Shown in pieces: positions 51,500 to 61,637 of a DNA stretch of 64,000 bases. The stretch is from Nostoc sp. TCL240-02 (lineage in GTDB: Bacteria > Cyanobacteriota > Cyanobacteriia > Cyanobacteriales > Nostocaceae), in the NCBI RefSeq assembly GCF_013343235.1, contig NZ_CP040094.1, forward strand, positions 7,187,001 through 7,251,000, given 5' to 3'. Position 1 is the stretch's first letter; every line of letters starts with the position of its first letter. The notes beneath the pieces were generated by a model. The model saw nothing but the letters and a program-made list of their open reading frames with translations, searched no databases and had not been told where the DNA came from. Position numbers and translations under genes: made by a program.

Positions 51500-52306
51500 A
51501 GCACCGCGTTTATTGAGTAAATTAACAATCAATTACTTACTTTTAAATTAAGTTGCGATTGTGCGATATTAAACAGAATATCGCGCTATATGTAATAGCA
51601 ATTACTATGGGATTAACAACTTTTTTTAGGCAAAATACCAATAGAGTTGCTTGACAACCGCGCAAAATTTAAATGGGTGAAGTTGGTATTTAGTTTGTTA
51701 TTTATTTTTGGGATAATCTGTAGCTATTTTTAAAACTACATAGAAATAAAATATAAAATTAATCACTAAATATCAAACCGAGATTTTACTTAACTTTAAT
51801 TAATTAATGGTGAAGCTAATTTTCCAAAACAAAACAATAATAGTCGGAATTTTATTAGATAGTAAAAGTTTGATTTACAGTAAAATTACCTGTCAATTCA
51901 ACCGAAATTCACCTAAGAATTAAAAATAACTAATAATATTTAGAAAATAGTATGTATATTTACGCAAGCAAATACAACAAAATGCGAGATTGATTTGGGG
52001 AGGTCTTGCGGGGCAAAATATCACTAACCCAAGCATATTAGGCTTTAAACTTTCTCCCTCTTTGTCAGAAACCTATGTACCACCCTGAAAAAAGGCAGGG
52101 CTGTTTCATTCTTTCAAAGCCTCTTGAAAAGTTGGGGACAAGGGAAGGAGTAATTCTTCTCTTGTCTTTTTTCGTCTCTGTAAGGCTTTTATAGGAATGA
52201 AACAGCCCTGAAAATGTGGGCAAAGAAGTTAACTTTTGCGATCCAACCTGATGTTTACAGAATTGTAGTTCTGAATGCCAGGTCAGTTATCTAAGCTCTA
52301 GAGAAT
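51500..52306. other. Intergenic region between sigF and psbO
   Basis: About 807 bp, AT-rich on the sigF side, containing the sigF promoter (minus strand). A MITE-like inverted repeat at 52096-52210 lies near the psbO end and could act as its transcript end. No gene seen. Confidence 0.45.
52096..52210. repeat. MITE-like inverted repeat element
   Basis: CAGGGCTGTTTCATTC (52096-52111) is perfectly inverted at 52195-52210. The arms continue inward imperfectly for about 30 bp (CAAAGCCT against AAAGCCTT). The 115-bp element has no coding capacity. It could be a miniature mobile element or a large hairpin terminating psbO transcription. Confidence 0.65.
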
Positions 52307-53140
52307 TTAGCTACGAGTCGATTCAACCCGTGCAAAAAATAGACCGCGAATCTTGACTTCTTTTGGTTCGCCAGCACCTAAGTCTGTATCAGATGGCTGT
52401 TCGCTCTCGAAAGTACCAGCAATTTCACCACTAGAACTATCTACTTTAGCGATTTGCAGAGAAATCTTGCCGTTAAGATTTTCAGCACGCTTGACGTTAG
52501 TGCGGGTAAGTTCTTCATCATCGGCTTGGGCGGGGAGAGCCACGGCATTATCGTAGCCACTGACGACACCACGACCTTTGGGATCTAGGAAGGCAGCACC
52601 ACGGTAGGAAGGAACTTTGAAAGTGCCTTCAAAGTCCGTAGAGGTGTTAATACTGCTCAAACTGGGTTGGGTTTGAGCAACCAAGTTTTTGATAGTGAAG
52701 AGGAAAGGTACTCGCTCACCGCCAGGAAGTTGTACGGTGATGGCTTGGAAGTCAAGACCATCAGTTTCCTCAAAGGTCAAGCTATTATCTGAGTTGATTT
52801 TTAGGTTGCCTTGCACCTGGTCAATAGTGGAAGTGTATCTAGTTAACAATTTGCCAGCAACAAATTCTGCTTCTTGGCGTTTATTAGCAGGTTCTTCTTT
52901 GATGAAAAAGCTAGTTGGTTCTAAGCAAAGTTCTTTGATGGCATAAGACTGGCTAGAATCAATGGGAATGGAACCACGGCTTGTTTCTGCTAGTTGAGGG
53001 CATTTGTTTGCCAAGCCGGTGCCACGAATTTGGTCGTAAGTAAGTACATCTCTACTACTAGTAGCAGGAGCATCACTACAAGCAGTTATTAGTCCCAGGC
53101 ACAAAGCCAAGAATGCAACAATTAAAGTGCGATACCTCAT
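52307..53140 (-). CDS. psbO: Photosystem II manganese-stabilising protein PsbO
   Basis: 277 residues. A signal peptide (TLIVAFLALCLGLITACSDA) sends it to the thylakoid lumen. The mature part starts around LTYDQIRGTGLANKCPQLAE, the family signature, and two cysteines (KCPQL and KELCLEPT) form the known disulfide. The beta-barrel region includes RGAAFLDPKGRGVVSGYDNA. It stabilises the Mn4CaO5 cluster of water oxidation. Start MRYRTLIVAF at 53140. A start six codons upstream (53158) is less typical. Single gene. Confidence 0.97.
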   Translation of the reverse strand: MRYRTLIVAFLALCLGLITACSDAPATSSRDVLTYDQIRGTGLANKCPQLAETSRGSIPIDSSQSYAIKELCLEPTSFFIKEEPANKRQEAEFVAGKLLTRYTSTIDQVQGNLKINSDNSLTFEETDGLDFQAITVQLPGGERVPFLFTIKNLVAQTQPSLSSINTSTDFEGTFKVPSYRGAAFLDPKGRGVVSGYDNAVALPAQADDEELTRTNVKRAENLNGKISLQIAKVDSSSGEIAGTFESEQPSDTDLGAGEPKEVKIRGLFFARVESTRS

Positions 53141-53970
53141 GGTCAACCTCAATCTCAAAAATTAATATCTAAGTTGTAAAACTGCATCGAAGCTTTGATT
53201 TTTGACGAAAAGCCATCTTCGAACTGACACTGCGTTGCTCTGATTACCAGAGTTGAAACAAATCTCAGGGCGTATAGGCTGGAAGTCGCCAGTCAAACTT
53301 TTCTCTGCTAAACGTAGTTAAACGTGTCGTTCTCTTGAGCTTGGGGAGTAAACCCCAGAATAAGTAGCACACTGTATCCTTTTTAGATGTGTGTAACTAG
53401 GGGGCAAAAAACCAGCAGTTTTACTGTTGGTAGCATTTGTTAGAGTTGGGCGGGGGGATGAGTAAGCGCTACACAGAGCAGCATAAGTGCTTGCCTCAAA
53501 GAGTGCGAAGAGAGTTGTCTGCTTTGCACTTTGCTTTTGCCAATTGCAAAAGCAGCGTCGCCCAAGTCTTTTTGTATCATGTATGTGACGCTACTACATA
53601 CAGCCCATTGTTTGATGGGTAAATTAGCCAGATCATACGATTTTTTTTAACTCAAAATCAAAGTACTCTTAATTAACAAAGTCTCGTCCCGATCGCATCT
53701 AGCTGATGTGGAGGCTATGCTAAAGGTTACTACGCTCTTTTAGGAGCGATCGCAATTGCTTTTAATAAAGATACAAATCTAGTTATATTCAACCCTTACT
53801 TAGGTAAGTGCAGGGAAGAGCAAAGGCGGTGAGTCTAGCAAAAAACCATCTAAAAGCCTACAGTAGCTTCATTTTCTGGGATCGATGTCTAGAGTAAGTA
53901 CTGGCAAACTAGGGAAAATTAAAAATCTCCGGTAAATTTGAGTTGGCCTCATTTATACGGAAAAGTTGGC
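53141..53970. other. psbO upstream region and divergent spacer
   Basis: About 830 bp. The psbO promoter lies here on the minus strand, presumably near 53160-53400. A 61-codon frame at 53437-53622 has no recognisable protein features. HIP1-like GCGATCGC words occur near 53748. No RNA gene was recognised. Confidence 0.45.
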
Positions 53971-54321
53971 ATGAACCATAACAAAAGTCTGGAATCAGGG
54001 GAGTTGTCCTGTAAACTGCAAGCGATCGCAACTGTGGTGTATGATGCCGTGCAGGGTTGTGAAAGTGAGACTGTAGCTCTTTTGGCAATGCTTAGGCAAT
54101 TGGAACAGTTACACAGAGAGATCCGAGATGGGGTTTTTCAAGAGAGTTTGCCTGTTAACCGTCGGCAACTTTACTCACTCCTAAAAGATATTGAGTCTGA
54201 GGGAGGCTGGCCTTATATCGAGCGGATGAGACTACAAGCTTTTCTAGCGAATTTGCCACAAGAGGCTCCCCCAGAAAATAGCCGTGAAGTTTTAGAGAGC
54301 GATCGCTCCTTTGCTGATTAA
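53971..54321 (+). CDS. Small conserved cyanobacterial protein, unknown function
   Basis: 116 residues from MNHNKSLESGELSCKLQAIA, almost wholly helical: VVYDAVQGCESETVALLAML, EQLHREIRDGVFQESLPVNR, and DIESEGGWPYIERMRLQAFL. Two cysteines, no signal and no membrane segment. The GGWPYIERMRL block looks conserved. Such proteins sit next to psbO in related genomes (from memory), suggesting a linked role, but nothing in the sequence gives one. It converges with the large STAND gene. Confidence 0.7.
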   Translation: MNHNKSLESGELSCKLQAIATVVYDAVQGCESETVALLAMLRQLEQLHREIRDGVFQESLPVNRRQLYSLLKDIESEGGWPYIERMRLQAFLANLPQEAPPENSREVLESDRSFAD

Positions 54322-54421
54322 CTCAAAAATTATTTTCTAGCTCTGAATTAACAACCCCGATCGCCTCATCAACCGCTAAACCAAGAGCGGTTGCTCATTG
54401 AGGCTTCAACTTAATTCATAA

Positions 54422-57400
54422 TTAAAAAGAGTTTTTAGTGGGTATGCCTTTACAAAGAAAGCGATCGCGCTCCTCAAGATTACGGTTGTGCTTGAGGTAA
54501 TCACCCACCCAGTCGCAACCACGAACAAGCAGATCGTCAAGGTTTAAATTCCACAGAATTATCGTGTTGTCATCACTAGCTGATGCTAATGTTTGACCAT
54601 CTGGGCTAAAACTAACACTTAACACTGGGGCACGATGCCCATTCAGGCTTTTAATTAATTTGCCTTCATGACTCCAAAGTTTTACTGTACTATCCCAACT
54701 GGCGGCGGCAAGCAATTCACCATTGGGACTGAAAGTTACAGCGTTGACGCTATCGCTATACCCCTTTAATAAGGTTTTTAACAACGTACCATCCCGTCGC
54801 CACAGTTTTACGGTGTTATCCCAACTGGCAGAAGCCAGCAACTCATCAGTGGGGCTAAAGCTGACACCTAAGACCCAACTGTCATGAGGCGAAAAAGTTT
54901 TGAGCAATTTGCCTTGACGGTTCCACAATTTCACAGTTTGGTCATCACTGGCGGAGGCTAAAATTTGACTATCAGGGCTAAAATTTACGCTATTTACCCA
55001 ACCCTGATGTCCCACTAAGGTTTTCAGTAACTTGCCTTGACGGTTCCAGAGTTTCACGGTTTTATCTTTACTAGCTGATGCCAAAAACTGACCATCGGGG
55101 CTGAAATTCACGCTCATCACACTATCGCTATGTCCGTGAAGAGTCATGATCAAAGTACCGTCAAGCCGCCAAAGTTTCACGGTTTTGTCATAACTTCCTG
55201 AAGCCAGCATTTTACCTTTGGGGTCAAAACTGACACTAGGAACTTTACTTGTATGCCCCACTAAAGTTTTGTAAAGTCGAGTTTTGAACTCGCCATTACT
55301 AGTATATTTCTTCCAGAGTTTTACAGTGCGATCGCTACTACCAGAAGCCAGCATCTGACCGTTGGGGCTCCAAGTAACGCTCAAAACTCGATCTTGATGC
55401 CCTTGAAGAGTAGACGGGGTTGGGGCATTTAAGCTCCATAGTTTCACGCTTTTGTCGAAACTTCCTGAAGCCAGCAATTTATTATTTGGACTGAAAGCGA
55501 TAGTAACAACAGCATCACTATGTCCTTTGAAGGTTTTGAGTAAAGTACCAGTTATACTCCAGAGGTTTATGGCATTGTCTTCGCCTGCGGAAGCTAACTT
55601 TTTACTATCAGAACTAAAGTTCAAACTCCACACTGTACTGCTATGTTGCCGTAAATTTTTGTAAAGACGAAAGCCAAAACCGTCTTTAGTATCGTTAATC
55701 TCCCTCTGCCAAAGTTTCACTGTCTTGTCTCGACCTGCTGAGGCTAAAAATTTACCGTCGGGGCTGAAAACAGTTACAGTCACACCCTGCTGATGTCCCT
55801 GCAAAGTTGTAACCAGGCTACCATCCCGTCGCCAGATTTTCACTGTCTTGTCATCGCTGGACGAAGCAATTAATTGACCATCAGGACTAAAGTTTACCCA
55901 GTTAACCCACCCTCGATGTCCTCTCAGGATTTTTACTAATGTACCGTCTTTGCGCCAGAGTTTTATGGTTGTATCCTTACTGGCAGTAGCTAACAACTCG
56001 CCATCAGGGCTGAAATTAACGCTATAAACCCAATCTTTATGTCCTTTCAGAGTTTTATATGGCTTGGGATCAAATTCACCTGTAACCGGGTTTTTACTCC
56101 AGATTTGTACTGTTTTGTCGAGGCTGGCGGACGCTAGGGTTTGACCATCTGGGCTGAAGCTTACACAGGTAACAGCATCAGTGTGACCTTTGAGGGTTTG
56201 AAGTAAACTACCATCAGGATGCCAAATTTTCACAGTCTGATCTCGGCTACCTGATGCTAGGGTTTGACCATCTGGGCTGAAAGTTACTCCCCAGACAATA
56301 TCAGTGTGCCCTTCTAAGCGGTTGACTTCTGTTACCCCATAAACCGCCTGTTGCAGGGCTGTTACCACCCGCATTCGCGTATCTGGTTGCACTCCATCTG
56401 CCTGTTTCAGTTCTCTCCAAGCCCGCAAACTTTCTAATAAAGCATCAAACTCTTTATTAGACGCAAATAGAGCTTCGCTAGCAGCCGTGATTCCACTAAT
56501 CCTCAAGTTGGTTTCACTGCGTTCAGCTCGCAGAGTTTGGTGAATTGCTGCTGTTTTTTGCAAGTCAGCTTGCCACCATAATGCTGCTATTGTTCCCCCC
56601 ATGATTGCCAGCATTGCGCCTACAAACCGTGCTTCTCGCAGTCGCCGTTGCAACACCAAATTGAGTTGCTTTTGACTCAGTTGTTGGGCTACTTCTGCTC
56701 TAATTTTTTCGAGTTTGATTTTTTCAAACTCGGCGAGCATACCATAGTTGTTTTTTTGGCGAATTGGTTCAACTAAATAATCGTGAACTAGCTGGTAGCG
56801 ATCGCCTAATTCTTCTCTGACTCGCAACACCAAACCTGAACCCACCAATATTTCTAAAATTAGTTCCCCAACTGTGTTAAAGCTTGATATTGTATCTATA
56901 TCATGGTTATTAACTAATGCAGCCGCTAAATCAGCTTTACCTTTTAAAGGTCGCGTCCCTTTTTCATCAGTTAACTCAAATAATAATTTCCAACTTAACT
57001 CTTCATTCTCTGGGCCGCAGTCTTTGATCACTTCCCCTAGCCAGCGTTCAACCAATTTTGCCGAGCCGCCGCAAAGCTTGTATTGTCCAAGGGTAGTAAT
57101 ATTTTCTATTTGTAGTTGAGCGCCAACTATTTGTAATTCAATTGGATGTACTTCATCTAGTTCTCCTGTCAAATCCTGGACTAATCGATTAATTAATTCA
57201 TCACTCAGTTCATAATGAGAACGTTGAGTAAGACTGTGAATTATAGCGTTAGCATCATGACTAGAGAATTTTCCTAGATAGTAGCGAATGTCCTTATCGA
57301 GAATATTTTTATTAATTACACCTAAATCATATAGTCCAATACTATTTTTTTGGCTCAATCGTTCAAATTCTAATAAATGATGTAAGTAATCTTCTCTTAA

Positions 57401-59473
57401 CGAAAGAATAATTTTTACAAACGAGATATTTAAACATTCACTAAAGAATTGATAAAATTCTATTCTTTGCGTAGGAGGATTACTAATAAAAAACAATTCT
57501 TCAAACTGGTCTAATATGATAATTATTGTATAGTTGCGCTCGGTTGCTAAACGAATTTTTTCTAATAGTATATTGAATGTAGAGTCAGGATTAACTGATA
57601 TTCCTGTGTATGCCAGCGCTTGGTTTAGACTGCTTATTAAGACTGTTAGCCAATCAGTATAGACAGACAAAACAATAGGTATAGGAATGCGTTCTCCGAT
57701 AACTTTTCCTGTCAGGGCTGGGACTAAACCAGCTTTGAGAATTGAACTTTTACCTACGCCTGATGGTCCATAAATTACTGTAAGTTTATAGTCAGCACGA
57801 CTAATTCTTTCAATCAAACGATTGATATCTTGCTGTCGTCCTGAAGCTGATATTTCTTGGGCAACTCCTTCAGGAATCAACGGTATTTTTTGAGGTTCCA
57901 ATGCTGGGTTAATTCTAGATCGTTGCGGCTGTAATTGACTCGCACCAATGAAGGCGCGAAACCCATACTGATGTTCTATCTGAATTTTTTCTTGCTTGAG
58001 TTTAAAGGCTTCTGTATAGTTATGACGCTCAAAAAAGTAAAGCGATCGCAGTTCCTCTAAAATCTCTAAATATAGTGATGGCTGATGTTGTAGCTCACAA
58101 ACTACCCTCGCCCATTCCAGGTTATTTATCGCTTCTTCTGATTCACCTAGATGTCGCTGTGTACGTGCAAGCAACAGAAGATACCAACTTTCTTGTCGTC
58201 GTGTTCGCAAAGCATCTCGCAGAGAAACTTCTGTTGCTTCTTCGGAAATAGAAAGTGCTGCATTCGCTAATTCATGAGCTAGTACCCAATTCGACTCGGA
58301 AATTGCCACATTTGCCAAAAAACCATAATTTTGAGCAATTTGTGCAGGAGTTCCATAGGTTTTATTTAGAAGTAATGACTTTTGAGCTAATTTTTTTAAG
58401 TCGTCCCAAGCTTGTAAACGTTGCAGCATTTCGCAAGCAGGCAAAATAAATTTAGCAACTAAGTCTTCTCTTTGTACTTCCTCCAATACGTCCAGGCATT
58501 GTTTAAACCACAAGAGAGCATGTTCACAATACTTACTATTACTATTATTGTGTAGGTCTGCCATGCGGTGATAACACAGCCCTAAGTGAAATAGTACTAT
58601 TGCTTGCTTGAGTAAAGGCGAAGGAGGAGTAGGGTGAGGACATGAGAGAGGTAAAGAAGAATTACTTTCCAACTCAGCGACTCTCTTCGTTTCCTGCTGC
58701 CATAATGCTAGACTTCTTTGATAATTGCCTAAAGCACCATTAATTTGATCGTTGGCATATTTATCTCGTCCTAACACAAATTCTAAACTAGCTTCTAATC
58801 CGGGTGTTAACTGAAGACTATATAGGCGCAGCAAATCATTACGGGCTGATTCTATTTCGTGGCGGTGTTGAGACTTAGGATCTAAATCTAGGGAGGCATT
58901 AGATAAAAATGTTTCAGCACCTGCTTCTAAAACTTTGCCAAATAGAGATTCTGCTTCTTGATGGATCAAAGCAATTAAATCTGCTTTTGCCATTTCAAAT
59001 TTAATCGTAGTTGCAGCCCAACTTTTAAAATCAGGCGCCAATCTGGACAACAATGATGCAACTTCATCTTGTAGCCACAACACTACTGGAAATGGAAAAG
59101 TTGCGGCATATATATCTCGCGCTTGGTTAATGCCTGTAAGTAAGTTTTCTAGGTCGATTGCTGACTCAATACCAAAAACCATAACAGCAGCTGGTAAAGA
59201 GTCTGTGAAGACAGCAGGATTATCTAAGGATAGTTCTGTGACTATTGTGTTGTGTAAGGAAGTTGTTGACGACTTGAGGACAACTTCTCTGATATTGGTA
59301 TCTTTGGTGATGGAGCGAATATTTCCTAACATTTGCTCACGTAATTGCCCATAGTTACACCGAACTAAAATTAGGGCAAATTGACCTTCAGAAAGTGCGA
59401 TCGCTCTAATCAGTCTTTGCAATGTATGCTGATTTTCTTTTGTGGAGACGTGTAGCTGCTTGTCAGTAGTCAT
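54422..59473 (-). CDS. STAND NTPase with TPR, transmembrane and 14 WD40 repeats
   Basis: 1683 residues in five parts. (1) The N-terminal domain, about 1-190 (EGQFALILVRCNYGQLREQM; AAVMVFGIESAIDLENLLTG), looks like an ATPase-derived domain without a clear P-loop. (2) A helical TPR-like region runs to about 540. (3) A STAND-type NTPase follows, with Walker A VIYGPSGVGKSSILKAGLVP near 570 and Walker B IIIILDQFEELFF near 655. (4) A membrane helix near 948-966 (FVGAMLAIMGGTIAALWW). (5) 14 WD40 repeats from about 1053, enough for two seven-bladed propellers. Such proteins are molecular switches that trigger signalling or host defence and are enriched in multicellular cyanobacteria. It lies 130 bp downstream of a P-loop ATPase gene in probable operon. 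The effector is not evident. Confidence 0.88.
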   Translation of the reverse strand: MTTDKQLHVSTKENQHTLQRLIRAIALSEGQFALILVRCNYGQLREQMLGNIRSITKDTNIREVVLKSSTTSLHNTIVTELSLDNPAVFTDSLPAAVMVFGIESAIDLENLLTGINQARDIYAATFPFPVVLWLQDEVASLLSRLAPDFKSWAATTIKFEMAKADLIALIHQEAESLFGKVLEAGAETFLSNASLDLDPKSQHRHEIESARNDLLRLYSLQLTPGLEASLEFVLGRDKYANDQINGALGNYQRSLALWQQETKRVAELESNSSLPLSCPHPTPPSPLLKQAIVLFHLGLCYHRMADLHNNSNSKYCEHALLWFKQCLDVLEEVQREDLVAKFILPACEMLQRLQAWDDLKKLAQKSLLLNKTYGTPAQIAQNYGFLANVAISESNWVLAHELANAALSISEEATEVSLRDALRTRRQESWYLLLLARTQRHLGESEEAINNLEWARVVCELQHQPSLYLEILEELRSLYFFERHNYTEAFKLKQEKIQIEHQYGFRAFIGASQLQPQRSRINPALEPQKIPLIPEGVAQEISASGRQQDINRLIERISRADYKLTVIYGPSGVGKSSILKAGLVPALTGKVIGERIPIPIVLSVYTDWLTVLISSLNQALAYTGISVNPDSTFNILLEKIRLATERNYTIIIILDQFEELFFISNPPTQRIEFYQFFSECLNISFVKIILSLREDYLHHLLEFERLSQKNSIGLYDLGVINKNILDKDIRYYLGKFSSHDANAIIHSLTQRSHYELSDELINRLVQDLTGELDEVHPIELQIVGAQLQIENITTLGQYKLCGGSAKLVERWLGEVIKDCGPENEELSWKLLFELTDEKGTRPLKGKADLAAALVNNHDIDTISSFNTVGELILEILVGSGLVLRVREELGDRYQLVHDYLVEPIRQKNNYGMLAEFEKIKLEKIRAEVAQQLSQKQLNLVLQRRLREARFVGAMLAIMGGTIAALWWQADLQKTAAIHQTLRAERSETNLRISGITAASEALFASNKEFDALLESLRAWRELKQADGVQPDTRMRVVTALQQAVYGVTEVNRLEGHTDIVWGVTFSPDGQTLASGSRDQTVKIWHPDGSLLQTLKGHTDAVTCVSFSPDGQTLASASLDKTVQIWSKNPVTGEFDPKPYKTLKGHKDWVYSVNFSPDGELLATASKDTTIKLWRKDGTLVKILRGHRGWVNWVNFSPDGQLIASSSDDKTVKIWRRDGSLVTTLQGHQQGVTVTVFSPDGKFLASAGRDKTVKLWQREINDTKDGFGFRLYKNLRQHSSTVWSLNFSSDSKKLASAGEDNAINLWSITGTLLKTFKGHSDAVVTIAFSPNNKLLASGSFDKSVKLWSLNAPTPSTLQGHQDRVLSVTWSPNGQMLASGSSDRTVKLWKKYTSNGEFKTRLYKTLVGHTSKVPSVSFDPKGKMLASGSYDKTVKLWRLDGTLIMTLHGHSDSVMSVNFSPDGQFLASASKDKTVKLWNRQGKLLKTLVGHQGWVNSVNFSPDSQILASASDDQTVKLWNRQGKLLKTFSPHDSWVLGVSFSPTDELLASASWDNTVKLWRRDGTLLKTLLKGYSDSVNAVTFSPNGELLAAASWDSTVKLWSHEGKLIKSLNGHRAPVLSVSFSPDGQTLASASDDNTIILWNLNLDDLLVRGCDWVGDYLKHNRNLEERDRFLCKGIPTKNSF

Positions 59474-59479
59474 TTGTTA

Positions 59480-59536
59480 TTGGGCATTGGGCATGGGGTA
59501 TGGGGCATGGGGTATGGGGCATGGGGTATTGGGCAT
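59480..59536. repeat. Heptamer repeats between the ATPase and STAND genes
   Basis: GGGCATGGGGTAT-type units repeat about four times (ATTGGGC, ATGGGGT and ATGGGGC heptamers) immediately upstream of the STAND start codon on its coding strand, in the spacer of the probable operon. Confidence 0.75.
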
Positions 59537-59603
59537 GAGACATTAGTTATTAGTCCAATGGCCAAGGACAAAGGACTAATAACTATTAACTTACCCAGCA
59601 CTA

Positions 59604-60935
59604 TTACTTTTTTTGTTGCCAAGCTAAAACTTTTTCTGTTTCTGCTAGGGCTGGACTGATGCCAAACCAGCGCCCCAGAGGGTCACGATATTCGAACAAA
59701 TACATACTTCGTAGTAAGCTTTGATAGTCAGACTCACCTTTAACTCTCTGTTGTTGAACTACTTCAAACAATAATTCCCACTGGGATTCATCAATAGCTA
59801 ATAGCAGATCGTCTCGGTAGTCTTTAATCACAGCTTCTAAGCATTCTCTAGAAAAAGGTGGATCTTGTCGTTGCAGGCAGCTATAAAGTAAACCTAATAA
59901 GTTACGAATATGGCCACCGCTAACGCGACATATCCGATCTAAGGTTTGGGAATGATCGAATAATTCTGTAATTAATAAAAGCCTTTCATTCAAAGGAACT
60001 TCTGGAAAAGCTCTTGCTAAGACTAACTGGCGTACTAGTGACATCCCTGGTTCGTAATCACTGCCATCTCTTTGCCGCACTAATACCATCGGCAGTACTT
60101 TTGGTGCAATCCCTCCCCCCAGGCGATTTTTGAGTGTTTCATACTCATTGGAGAAAATTAGTGTTAGCGGAATTGTGTAAACTAGATGGCATTTGAGTCG
60201 ACGTAGCTGTTCACCTCGGTCGATAAAGAGATATTCTGGTTGCGATCGCCCTGATGCTAAGGGACGCATATCGACTCGATCCAAATTATCTACGATCACT
60301 ACCAGTCCTTTTTGACCCCGCAGCTTTAACTGTTCAATAGCCCTTTCTAAAATTTCTTCGTTAATCGCTTGCAAAATACTATTGGTACGTGGTTCCAAAT
60401 ATTGCCTCAGTTGATTCCGCATCTGAGTGCTATCTTTGGTTTTGGCGGTAATTTTGGCAATACCCAAGGATAATTCTGCTTGTCCAGAAAGCTCTATGGG
60501 GCTTTGTAGAAAATCGCCTACTTCTTTAAACAAATTGGTAAAGTAACCACCTTTGAGTTTGATGTTAATACCTTCTAAACTGGCACTAACTTGACGGGCT
60601 ACACTCAGCAAAATATCGCTGATATCAATATCAGCCATGTCTAAGTCTTGACTGGACTCAAAATAAACCACATGAAATCCTGCCAATTCTAGTTCTGTTT
60701 TGAGGCGCTGCAATTCCGTCGATTTACCGCAGCCAATGTGACCCGTAAATAACTGACAGGTTGGCTCATCAGGAGAAATCCGAACTATAGTGCGTTGCAA
60801 TTCTTCGACAATCTTGCAACCACGGACATCAGCAAAATCTATGTAATACTGGCGATCTAACACGTTGCTTATATTAAGCGTGTAGCTTGGGTTACATGCT
60901 TTATAAAAACGTGACAAATTGAATGTCGTTTTCAT
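59604..60935 (-). CDS. P-loop ATPase (AAA/STAND-like) upstream of the WD40 STAND gene
   Basis: 443 residues from MKTTFNLSRFYKACNPSYTL. Walker A is FTGHIGCGKSTELQRL (about 65-72), and Walker B is GLVVIVDNLDRVDMR (about 212-222), followed by a sensor-like HLVYTIPLTLIFSNEY. The C-terminal 120 residues are helical (ICRVSGGHIRNLLGLLYSCL) and end with a winged-helix-like part. The NLDRV box and lack of a specific function motif place it near the signal-transduction ATPases. It is the first gene of a two-gene unit with the 1683-residue STAND protein, so they likely act together. The longer start at 61025 was rejected (30 extra residues without family character). Confidence 0.8.
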   Translation of the reverse strand: MKTTFNLSRFYKACNPSYTLNISNVLDRQYYIDFADVRGCKIVEELQRTIVRISPDEPTCQLFTGHIGCGKSTELQRLKTELELAGFHVVYFESSQDLDMADIDISDILLSVARQVSASLEGINIKLKGGYFTNLFKEVGDFLQSPIELSGQAELSLGIAKITAKTKDSTQMRNQLRQYLEPRTNSILQAINEEILERAIEQLKLRGQKGLVVIVDNLDRVDMRPLASGRSQPEYLFIDRGEQLRRLKCHLVYTIPLTLIFSNEYETLKNRLGGGIAPKVLPMVLVRQRDGSDYEPGMSLVRQLVLARAFPEVPLNERLLLITELFDHSQTLDRICRVSGGHIRNLLGLLYSCLQRQDPPFSRECLEAVIKDYRDDLLLAIDESQWELLFEVVQQQRVKGESDYQSLLRSMYLFEYRDPLGRWFGISPALAETEKVLAWQQKK

Positions 60936-61637
60936 GTATGTATAGGTGAATGTAGACGCGTGTGTAGATGCAGTTAACTCGTATTTTTTATACAAATAAT
61001 CTCTAACTTTGATGTAGGCACACAATTAATTCGCAAGTTGGTAGTGTCTTGCAAAAGACAGCACTTATTACAGGATTACTGTCAGTATCTGTCAGTAGTA
61101 TGATAGAGATTTAATTGACCCTAATAACCTTAAACATATCTGTCCTTTTTACACCTACTATTGAGGTTTTGACAATCTCATAGCTTTTCTTTAACCTGAC
61201 ACAAACCTTGATGACGGAGTTAATCAGTAAAAAAAGCTACTCGATTATATTATTCCCTGTTTGTATAGTTGATGAGACATGACTAGTATGAATTATAGCA
61301 ATCTATACAGAGACAAAGGAAGAATTATTTATCACTTCACATTCTATTTGTCAATAAAACAAAATCAGAAATATTTAAATTAAGATTTTGTAATCTTTAA
61401 AGAAAAAATGTTTTATGTCCCTTGTCAAAAAGACAACAGTGAGTTAAGAATGGACACCGGAAACTTTAATAGGAAGGATGACTAGAGACTACGTTCGTTG
61501 TGTACTTACTGTAAAGTGTTACTAAAAATAAAAAAAGTCTTGAGGAGAGCGGCTAACAGATGCCGACAGTGTTTACTGAAATTAATAATGATACAAGCGC
61601 GTCAAGGAATTTGGATTGTAACCAGAAAGGGGTTTGA
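60936..61637. other. Divergent promoter region of the ATPase unit and ftsQ
   Basis: About 700 bp, AT-rich, with promoters in both directions presumed. TGTCAGTATCTGTCAGTAGT around 61080 is a small direct repeat (TGTCAGTA twice). No gene seen. Confidence 0.45.

Noticed and set aside
53437..53622. 61-codon frame in the psbO upstream region
   Set aside because: No family, no clear ribosome site and a weak composition signal.
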